From assembly GCA_002715545.1 (NCBI GenBank), contig PAZI01000004.1:61636-66733 (forward strand): a stretch of DNA of 5,098 bases. The letters run 5' to 3'. Origin of the DNA: Methanobacteriota archaeon. Its GTDB lineage: Archaea > Thermoplasmatota > Poseidoniia > Poseidoniales > SP79. The notes beneath the pieces are model-generated. The model worked only from the letters and a program-made list of their open reading frames with translations, did no database searches and was not told where the DNA came from. Of the stretch, positions 1-5,098 are shown one piece after another. The translations under genes were made by a program, and so were the position numbers. Every line of letters begins with the position of its first letter. Position 1 is the first letter of the stretch.

Positions 1-1019
1 CTCGAAAGGTCAAGTTCAGGTTCTGGGGCAGATTCTGGTTCTGGTCCTGGGGCAGGTTCAGGTTCTGGTTCTGGTTCTGGGGCAGTTTCAGGTTCTGGTT
101 CTGGTTCAGGGGCAGTTTCAGGTTCTGGTTCTGGTTCAGGGGCAGTTTCAGGTTCTGGTTCAGACTCTAGTTCAGATTCGATTTCTGATTTGATTTCAAG
201 AGACTGATCAAGAGGTGACAAAGACGCAACTTGTTCCTCGATAATCGATGGAGGAGAGCCTGAGTCTTCGACCACTGAGGAAACCACTGTTGAAGGTTCA
301 GCGAAAGCAGGATGCGAATCAGGAGACAATGATTGTTCAGAAACTTCTGGTGGAGAAGGAGTCGCCAACTGAGCAGTGACTGCCTTCGCAAAGGCATCTG
401 AAGCTTCATTTTGAGTCACAACGGGTTCGGGTTCAGGTTCTTGAGTCGTAAGGTGAAGGGCGGCAAGATTGGCTTTCGGAACGATTTGAGTACGCTGAGT
501 CTGAATTTCCTGATCAAGAACAATCAGATTACCCCTGTATACGTCAGGGTCAGCAAGGAAGGCGGTCAATTCAGCATGTCTCTGCATGACGCTAGATGGG
601 CCACCTGCAGCAAAAGCTAGGGCAAGACCTGCAAGAACATGGTCATGTTCAGTGAACCGCTCTAACGCTTCAAGATGTTGAGGAACAAGATCAGTTGGTG
701 GAGGCAAGCCTGGTTGTTCCATTGAATCCACCCCTCCAAGGTACCGACGCATCGGGTCTGCCAGCTGAATGAGGCCAAAGGTATCGGCCATGAGATAGTA
801 TACTTCCCCACCCTCACAGCCAAGACGTTCGGCGATTGCGAACAAATCGATTGGTCCGGGAAGAATGAGATCTGCTGTCGCTTCGATGAATTTGCACAGC
901 GCGTCACTAGGAGAAAGTGCTCGGAGAGTATCGAGTATCTCCGCAGATTCGGTGATGCCGAAGTATGCCGACGTCTCATCAACGTCGATGCCCGTGGGCA
1001 GAATCTCACCTTCGACCAT
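1..1019 (-). CDS. Unrecognised protein with N-terminal helical domain and Pro-Glu-rich disordered tail (3' end outside window)
   Basis: Reading on the minus strand from ATG at 1019, the frame stays open for 339 codons to the left edge, so the stop codon is not seen. The start is supported by a GGGAG ribosome binding site 5 bases upstream. I do not recognise the family. Residues 1-190 look folded and mostly helical. Within them, residues 57-88 ([11 protein letters not shown], then a second helix ending in FGLIQL) weakly resemble a helix-turn-helix or winged-helix, but this is only an impression. From about residue 191 the composition changes to Pro, Glu, Ser, Thr and Ala. Residues 287-322 are almost pure alternating Pro-Glu broken every ten residues by Thr-Ala. 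No signal peptide or membrane helix is visible, so the product is probably cytoplasmic unless the missing C-terminus holds an anchor. It is divergent from the kinase gene. Existence of the gene is secure; its function is unknown. Confidence 0.88.
   Translation of the reverse strand, partial: MVEGEILPTGIDVDETSAYFGITESAEILDTLRALSPSDALCKFIEATADLILPGPIDLFAIAERLGCEGGEVYYLMADTFGLIQLADPMRRYLGGVDSMEQPGLPPPTDLVPQHLEALERFTEHDHVLAGLALAFAAGGPSSVMQRHAELTAFLADPDVYRGNLIVLDQEIQTQRTQIVPKANLAALHLTTQEPEPEPVVTQNEASDAFAKAVTAQLATPSPPEVSEQSLSPDSHPAFAEPSTVVSSVVEDSGSPPSIIEEQVASLSPLDQSLEIKSEIESELESEPEPETAPEPEPEPETAPEPEPEPETAPEPEPEPEPAPGPEPESAPEPELDLS
31..150. repeat. In-frame 30-bp tandem repeat coding for a ten-residue Pro-Glu unit
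   Basis: Four head-to-tail 30-base units are seen. Units 91-120 and 121-150 are identical, unit 61-90 differs at one base (78), and unit 31-60 is degenerate. Less regular Pro-Glu coding sequence continues on both sides, roughly 1-170. Read on the minus strand, each regular unit codes for ten residues of the form [10 protein letters not shown]. The near identity of the units at the DNA level points to recent slippage or unequal exchange, and copy number may vary between strains. There are no spacers, so it is not a CRISPR array. Confidence 0.9.
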
Positions 1020-1024
1020 GCTCA

Positions 1025-1029
1025 CTCCC
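1025..1029 (-). promoter_or_regulatory. Ribosome binding site of the left-hand minus-strand gene
   Basis: The minus strand reads GGGAGTGAGC immediately before the ATG at 1019. The GGGAG core lies 5 bases from the start and the following TGA extends the match to the archaeal consensus GGAGGTGA imperfectly. It fixes the start of the gene at 1019. Confidence 0.65.
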
Positions 1030-1033
1030 TAGC

Positions 1034-1043
1034 AAAGCGCTTT
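1034..1043. promoter_or_regulatory. Perfect 10-bp palindrome in the divergent intergenic gap
   Basis: The sequence AAAGCGCTTT is its own reverse complement and directly abuts the ATG of the kinase gene at 1044. It occupies nearly half of the 24-base gap between two divergent genes, a place where an operator could act on both. A 10-bp palindrome can easily occur by chance, and no second copy was noticed nearby, so an operator role is only a possibility. Confidence 0.25.
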
Positions 1044-1724
1044 ATGAAGCATTCAGTGACTCCGTCCGTGGTAGTTCGTAATCTGGCATGGCCAGACCTG
1101 ACTCTAGCAGAGGTCGTCATCGTCTGTGCAGGTCAACTTGGAGAAACTGGGCGAATACGGCTTGAAGCAGCAATACAAGCCAAAGTGCCCCTCATTGCAG
1201 CAGATGGTGGCCTGAAACACATCAAGGGACCTGTCGAGGCACTCGTCGGTGACCTTGACTCAGTTACCGAAGATATCGTAGAGGCAAGTATGAACGTGCA
1301 TTATGATGATGATTCATCCAATACAGATCTAGTCAAGGCACTGAAACACGTCGCATCAAGAGGATGGACATCTGTGGACATCATAGGAATCAACGGAGGT
1401 TCTCTCGGCCATCAATTGGCGATCATCGGAGCTATTGCTACATCTGGAGCATCTATGGACGTGTGCTGTGTCTTGAAGGATGGACTATTGGCAAATGTTC
1501 CCGAATACCGAAACATTTCGGGACAAGGTCAACCATCATTCAGTGTTTTCTCATTCGGAGAAACGTCCACTGTCTCTCTCAAAGGAGCGAAATGGCCCCT
1601 TGAACAAGAAACGCTGGAACTCTCGACTTTAGGAGCTAGGAACGTTGCTGTGAACAATACCAAGGTCACTAATCACTTTGCTACCCCTGGCCTATTAATC
1701 GCACTGGACTTCAATGCATCATAG
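1044..1724 (+). CDS. Thiamine pyrophosphokinase-like enzyme
   Basis: The 226-residue product matches the thiamine pyrophosphokinase fold along its length; enzymes of this family transfer a pyrophosphate from ATP to thiamine in the cytoplasm. Visible motifs in order are ADGG (53-56), GDLDS (69-73, metal and nucleotide site), DDDSSNTDLVKAL (88-100, matching the family DxDxTDxxKAL motif) and a Gly-Gly-His loop at 118-123. The C-terminal thiamine-binding beta domain follows: LKGAKWPL (179-186), then RN at 199-200 where SN is usual, and a closing G-LLIAL strand (216-221). The familiar GGRxDH motif is GGSLGH here, so the Arg and Asp are both lost. The substrate could therefore differ, for example a pterin alcohol, since archaeal MptE has a related fold. 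No Shine-Dalgarno site precedes ATG 1044. In-frame GTG codons at 1056 and 1068 are weaker alternatives. The 3' end overlaps the convergent membrane-protein gene by 6 bases. Confidence 0.85.
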   Translation: MKHSVTPSVVVRNLAWPDLTLAEVVIVCAGQLGETGRIRLEAAIQAKVPLIAADGGLKHIKGPVEALVGDLDSVTEDIVEASMNVHYDDDSSNTDLVKALKHVASRGWTSVDIIGINGGSLGHQLAIIGAIATSGASMDVCCVLKDGLLANVPEYRNISGQGQPSFSVFSFGETSTVSLKGAKWPLEQETLELSTLGARNVAVNNTKVTNHFATPGLLIALDFNAS

Positions 1725-2984
1725 AGTGTCCCAAGGTTCCCATGTATTCGTAATTGCATCCCACCATTCGATTCTTCCATCTGAATGTCTCTGCCACCAT
1801 TGACCATGGTCGTCTTTCTCAACTTCTGCATACGGATCCCCGGGAGGGGTTTGGTCATCCAATAGTAAGTCTGAATCACTACGCCGAGGGGCTCGCACAC
1901 GAAGAGTGATCACAAGAGCCAAGATGAAAAGCACGCCACCACCGACAACAAGAGGTGCCCAGATTGCTGGATCTGCTGCTTCGGGAGTAAAAGCTGCAGC
2001 CTGCGAACGATTCACCCATCCGGTATCGTCCTTGATGACAAGACCTGGTACATGGCGTATGACATGAGCAGGAATCAGCGAGGTACGACCGTTGACGTCT
2101 GTAAGTTGGATCTTGACCAGATGAGCACCAGGATCCCAATCAGTACAATCAACAAATAGAGTATCACGTACTGTACCATACGGTGTCGAAAATATGATTG
2201 TAGTATCACTGACAACCGGGCCTTCATCCATTTCAAATTGAACAAGACATGATTCTCCAGAATCTGTGTTGTTACCTGAAACCGTTACCACCCCAGATGG
2301 AGGTAATGGTTGCAAGATCGAAACCTCCAATGAAGTGGAAGCCTCCGCACCGAGTGAATTGGTTACCGTGAGAGAGAGTGTGTAGGTGCCTTGGGGCCAA
2401 TTGCTACAATCAACGTCATGCTTTCCATGATGCAAATCGACAGGGAATGGGTGTCCTGTCAGGCGAACACTGGTAAGCAGATCGTAGCGTTCAGCGATGT
2501 CATCAAGAATCGACATCTCGATTGAACATGTCTCACCCTTCCAGACGGTTTGTTGACCAACAAGACGCATCGTCGCCTCCGGTCCTATGAAACCTTGAGA
2601 CAGGCTACGTGCTCCAAGATCGATGCGTTGGAACTCCTCACCACCTGGTGTCGACGCTATCAAAGTGAAGCTATAGGCACCATCTGCCCAAGCGGTAACG
2701 TTGAACGCAACAATGCTCGGTTCCAACGTGGATTGGACAATACGCGTCATAATGAGTTCATCCGAGGAGGACTCAGAGAGAAGGCTGATGTGAACGATTG
2801 TTGTTGTCGAAGATTCAACGGTCGCTACGATACGAACCGTGTCATTCCTAGAATCCCCATCCGAGTCCCTCAATTCATTCGCCGTGAGCGTAAGGGACAC
2901 CTCTGAATTTTGACTCGCACCTTGAGTGATGGGCGAGGCCAGCATAATCAGCATTGTGATTCCAACAAGGAAACGAGTCCGCAT
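1719..2984 (-). CDS. Exported single-pass membrane protein with three Ig-like modules and a Trp-rich cytoplasmic tail
   Basis: This complete 421-residue protein belongs to no family I can name. Residues 1-22 form a signal peptide (MRTRF, then a hydrophobic stretch, then ITQGASQ). A short acidic DSDGDSRND loop at 40-48 looks calcium-binding. Three related beta-rich modules follow at about 26-122, 130-225 and 230-308. Each contains a W..G.(Y/H).......T...G stretch, at W99, W196 and W283. Modules 2 and 3 also carry a Cys pair, C153/C193 and C246/C280, likely disulfides outside the cell. A membrane helix spans about 341-363, followed by RVRAPRR, which fits a cytoplasmic C-terminus. The tail ends in a compact Trp-rich motif (394-418, six Trp). 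The start at 2984 is set by a strong ribosome binding site and by the signal peptide. The gene is the second of a two-gene operon and is probably a surface partner of the upstream repeat protein. Confidence 0.9.
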   Translation of the reverse strand: MRTRFLVGITMLIMLASPITQGASQNSEVSLTLTANELRDSDGDSRNDTVRIVATVESSTTTIVHISLLSESSSDELIMTRIVQSTLEPSIVAFNVTAWADGAYSFTLIASTPGGEEFQRIDLGARSLSQGFIGPEATMRLVGQQTVWKGETCSIEMSILDDIAERYDLLTSVRLTGHPFPVDLHHGKHDVDCSNWPQGTYTLSLTVTNSLGAEASTSLEVSILQPLPPSGVVTVSGNNTDSGESCLVQFEMDEGPVVSDTTIIFSTPYGTVRDTLFVDCTDWDPGAHLVKIQLTDVNGRTSLIPAHVIRHVPGLVIKDDTGWVNRSQAAAFTPEAADPAIWAPLVVGGGVLFILALVITLRVRAPRRSDSDLLLDDQTPPGDPYAEVEKDDHGQWWQRHSDGRIEWWDAITNTWEPWDTL

Positions 2985-5098
2985 CAGAGCTCACCCCCCT
3001 CACCTTCGAGAAGATCCTGAAGAACTTGGGCACTCGGGACCGATTGGTAGGCATCAAAGCCAGCAGCATATTGTCCAGTCCCACCTGCATAAGGTGAATA
3101 AGCGAGCGACTGAGCTTGCATGACCGAGACGGTAGGATCAAACACATCTGTAGAATGAGAAGCAAGGTACGGCGAACTTTCGAATTCCTGTTGTAATTCA
3201 TCAAGGAAATCCTCACGATTCACGGGCCTATTTCCAAGACCAATGAGCAATCCAAGAAGACCGAACAGACCCCATATAGACCATGTTATTGGTGACGAAG
3301 TGGGGTTTTCCTCAATCTCAAGCATCGAGGACTCAAAACTGCTGACTGCAGTACTCATCCCATCACCATCAGGATCAGGACATCCTTGGCGATCAAGGGT
3401 TGAAGTGCCAGCGACTTCGGGGCAATCATCACGCCTTGGTCCTATTGGATGATCACCATAACCATCGCCATCGGTGTCAGACCACTGAAGTCGATCGGTA
3501 GGGAAGGCGTCGTTCGCATTCGACCACCCATCCTCATCATCATCAGGGCAACCTAGGCGATCGACGAGGCTTGAGCCGCGCGATTCGGGACAAGCATCAC
3601 TCTGATGGCCTTCAGGATCATCACCAAACCCATCACCATCCGAATCACGCCATTGAGTCACTTCGAAATCAAAGGCGTCAGTGAGATCCGAAACACCATC
3701 GCCATCAAAATCAGGGCAGCCGTTCAGGTCAAGGTGAGAGGTACCCGGCACCTTTGGACATGCGTCAGTCAGATTGTTGCCAGGGGCATCCCCCCAACCA
3801 TCGCCATCGACATCACTCCACTGTAACGATGCTAGAATCCAGAGTTCAGCCTCAGGCAACCCAGTGTTGCGCCAAGACAAGGATTGCGCATTCGGGAACG
3901 CATCAGCCTGACCGAGCGGCGAGGGTAACCAAGTGGCATCAGGGTTAGAGTAGCCATCACCATCCTCATCGATGCATCCAAGTCGATCACGGGAGGAGGT
4001 GCCCGCAGTACCCGGGCATGCGTCTGGACGTGACGCTCCTTCTGCCTGATTATCACCAAATCCATCACCATCTGTATCATGCCATTGCGTCGGTTCGCTG
4101 GGGAAAGCATCCGCCATACCATCTGGATGTGCTGGCCAAGAAGCATCCGGATTCGAATAACCATCTTCATCATCATCAAGGCAACCAAATCGGTCGTATC
4201 TGCTCTTACCAGGAACAAATGGACAGGCATCTCCAGTTGGACTCGATGAGTTGTCACCCCAACCATCTCCATCTGAGTCAACATGTTGGGTTGGGTCTAG
4301 AGGAAACGCGTCGACCAAGGTGGCATTTCCAATCAATTCACCTGGCCACGATGGTGGACGATTATCGAGATATTTCCGATCGTCGAAATTATCGCCCCAG
4401 CCATCACCATCAGTATCTCGCCATTGTGTTCCAAGGTTAGGGAAATCATCGACCAGAAGAGCTCCAGGAATACCAATGCCAGGATCGCTTGGTTGACGGC
4501 GCGGAGGGTCATTGGAATCGTAATTATCACCCCAACCATCACCATCCGTATCGTTCCACTGACTCGGTTCCTCTGGGAAGGCATCGGCTGAACCTACCGG
4601 GTGAGGAAAAATATCGTCTGTGGGATCGGACCAGAGGTCTCCATCGGTATCCAAGCAACCATATCTGTCCATTGTTGAATTACCGAATTCCTCAGGACAG
4701 GCATCGCCTTGGAAACCTTCCAATCGGTCTCCAAAACCATCGTCATCAGTGTCATTCCATTGGGAGGATTCCAGAGGAAAAGCATCGGCAGAACCATGTG
4801 GATGAGCTGGAGCGATGTCCTCGGGATCTGACCATCCATCTTTATCGGTGTCATCACAACCAAGGCGATCATGTTTCGATATTCGGCCAGTCTGAACATT
4901 TGAGGTGGAAGAATAAGGACAAATATCTGCGAAATTGCCTATTTCATTGTCACCATAACCATCTCCATCGATGTCACGCCATTGAGTACTTTCGTCTGGA
5001 AATGCGTCAGCATTTCCTATTGGATGTGCACGTGAGTTCACATCAGGGTCAGACCAGCCATCGCCATCGGTATCGGGGCAACCTCGCCGATCCATTTC
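2984..5098 (-). CDS. Large surface protein with thrombospondin type 3-like calcium-binding repeats and C-terminal membrane anchor (5' end outside window)
   Basis: The frame is open from the right edge to a TGA at 2984-2986, giving 704 visible residues. The Met whose codon is 5093-5095 is inside the repeats and is not a credible start, so the N-terminus and signal peptide lie outside. About 585 residues are repeats. Each full unit starts with GCxDxDxDGxS, continues through ADAFP and QWxDxDGDGxGD, and ends with DxCPxxxGxSxxDRxGC. Eight GC-type and nine QW-type acidic motifs are visible, 17 potential calcium sites by the TSP3 rule. Fifteen Cys fit seven C...C loops plus one whose partner lies beyond the edge. 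After the repeats come a linker, a membrane helix (bases about 3233-3289) and a cytoplasmic tail of about 80 residues ending EGEGGEL. No catalytic domain is visible. A role in adhesion, cell-surface structure or calcium binding is inferred from the architecture only. Confidence 0.92.
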   Translation of the reverse strand, partial: EMDRRGCPDTDGDGWSDPDVNSRAHPIGNADAFPDESTQWRDIDGDGYGDNEIGNFADICPYSSTSNVQTGRISKHDRLGCDDTDKDGWSDPEDIAPAHPHGSADAFPLESSQWNDTDDDGFGDRLEGFQGDACPEEFGNSTMDRYGCLDTDGDLWSDPTDDIFPHPVGSADAFPEEPSQWNDTDGDGWGDNYDSNDPPRRQPSDPGIGIPGALLVDDFPNLGTQWRDTDGDGWGDNFDDRKYLDNRPPSWPGELIGNATLVDAFPLDPTQHVDSDGDGWGDNSSSPTGDACPFVPGKSRYDRFGCLDDDEDGYSNPDASWPAHPDGMADAFPSEPTQWHDTDGDGFGDNQAEGASRPDACPGTAGTSSRDRLGCIDEDGDGYSNPDATWLPSPLGQADAFPNAQSLSWRNTGLPEAELWILASLQWSDVDGDGWGDAPGNNLTDACPKVPGTSHLDLNGCPDFDGDGVSDLTDAFDFEVTQWRDSDGDGFGDDPEGHQSDACPESRGSSLVDRLGCPDDDEDGWSNANDAFPTDRLQWSDTDGDGYGDHPIGPRRDDCPEVAGTSTLDRQGCPDPDGDGMSTAVSSFESSMLEIEENPTSSPITWSIWGLFGLLGLLIGLGNRPVNREDFLDELQQEFESSPYLASHSTDVFDPTVSVMQAQSLAYSPYAGGTGQYAAGFDAYQSVPSAQVLQDLLEGEGGEL
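2991..2998 (-). promoter_or_regulatory. Strong ribosome binding site inside the end of the repeat-protein gene
   Basis: The minus strand reads GGGGGTGA, one mismatch from the archaeal consensus GGAGGTGA, ending 6 bases before the ATG at 2984. It lies in the last codons of the upstream gene, whose TGA shares its final A with this ATG (TGATG). The arrangement supports coupled translation of the two proteins and fixes the start of the downstream gene. Confidence 0.85.
3341..5098 (-). repeat. Array of eight thrombospondin type 3-like protein repeats
   Basis: Counting each unit from just after one GC to the next GC, and in coding order, the units lie at 4856-5098 (entered partway), 4655-4855, 4181-4654, 3974-4180, 3716-3973, 3548-3715, 3380-3547, and a final partial unit ending near 3341. 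The two units nearest the membrane are both exactly 56 residues and identical at 30 of 56 positions without gaps. More distal units carry an extra HPxG-type segment or insertions and run 67 to 86 residues. The unit at 4181-4654 is 158 residues because it contains two additional QW-type half repeats. The repeats are conserved as protein but clearly diverged as DNA, so the array is old rather than freshly expanded. Confidence 0.9.

Noticed and set aside
31..150. CRISPR-like regular 30-bp repeats
   Set aside because: The units are directly head to tail with no spacers and lie in frame inside a coding sequence for Pro-Glu repeats.
662..1009. A separate 115-residue minus-strand ORF
   Set aside because: It overlaps the longer open frame starting at 1019, which has a ribosome binding site and a sensible protein composition; the 115-residue frame is a shadow.
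1040..1050. TATA box for the left-hand gene (CATAAA on the minus strand)
   Set aside because: Its distance would place the transcript start at about the ATG, which conflicts with the visible ribosome binding site; the match to the archaeal TATA consensus is also poor.
1690..1760. A terminator between the convergent genes
   Set aside because: There is no intergenic space, no hairpin and no T-run on either strand at this junction.
2550..2906. A plus-strand ORF of 118 residues
   Set aside because: It lies opposite the Ig-like modules of a clear membrane-protein gene and its translation is Arg and Cys-rich without any recognisable domain.
3832..4440. ORFs of 140-150 residues on both strands inside the repeat gene
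   Set aside because: They exist because the Asp-Gly codon repeats leave other frames free of stops; their Met, Ile or His-rich translations mirror the repeat period.
2984..5095. Treating the Met whose codon is 5093-5095 as the start of the repeat protein
   Set aside because: It falls inside a DR.GC repeat motif, the frame is open to the window edge, and an exported protein needs a signal peptide, which is absent here.

Overview
The window most resembles a piece of a marine Thermoplasmatota (Marine Group II/III, Ca. Poseidoniia) archaeal genome. The main reason is the long minus-strand protein built from calcium-binding motifs of the type DAFP..QW.D.DGDG.GDN and D.CP...G.S..DR.GC. These repeats are typical of large surface proteins in that group. 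Archaeal-style Shine-Dalgarno sites close to GGAGGTGA and very tight gene packing agree with this. The taxonomic call is an inference from protein style; there is no rRNA or other phylogenetic marker here.

The window holds four protein-coding genes and almost no non-coding DNA. From left to right: (1) bases 1-1019, minus strand, a gene whose 3' end lies beyond the left edge. It encodes a predicted folded domain of about 190 residues followed by a long disordered tail ending in Pro-Glu repeats. (2) Bases 1044-1724, plus strand, a complete thiamine pyrophosphokinase-like enzyme. It is divergent from gene 1 across only 24 bases. (3) Bases 1719-2984, minus strand, a complete single-pass membrane protein with a signal peptide, three related Ig-like extracellular modules and a tryptophan-rich cytoplasmic tail. 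Its stop codon lies 6 bases inside the convergent kinase gene. (4) Bases 2984-5098, minus strand, the C-terminal part of a large thrombospondin type 3-like repeat protein with a C-terminal membrane anchor. Its start lies beyond the right edge.

Genes 4 and 3 form an operon read right to left. The stop of gene 4 and the start of gene 3 share one base (TGATG), and a strong ribosome binding site sits in the last codons of gene 4, so translation is probably coupled. Both products are predicted to be exported and anchored by one C-terminal membrane helix with a cytoplasmic tail, so they may work together at the cell surface. The kinase and gene 1 have no visible functional link to that pair. No RNA gene, insertion sequence, CRISPR array or clear terminator was seen.
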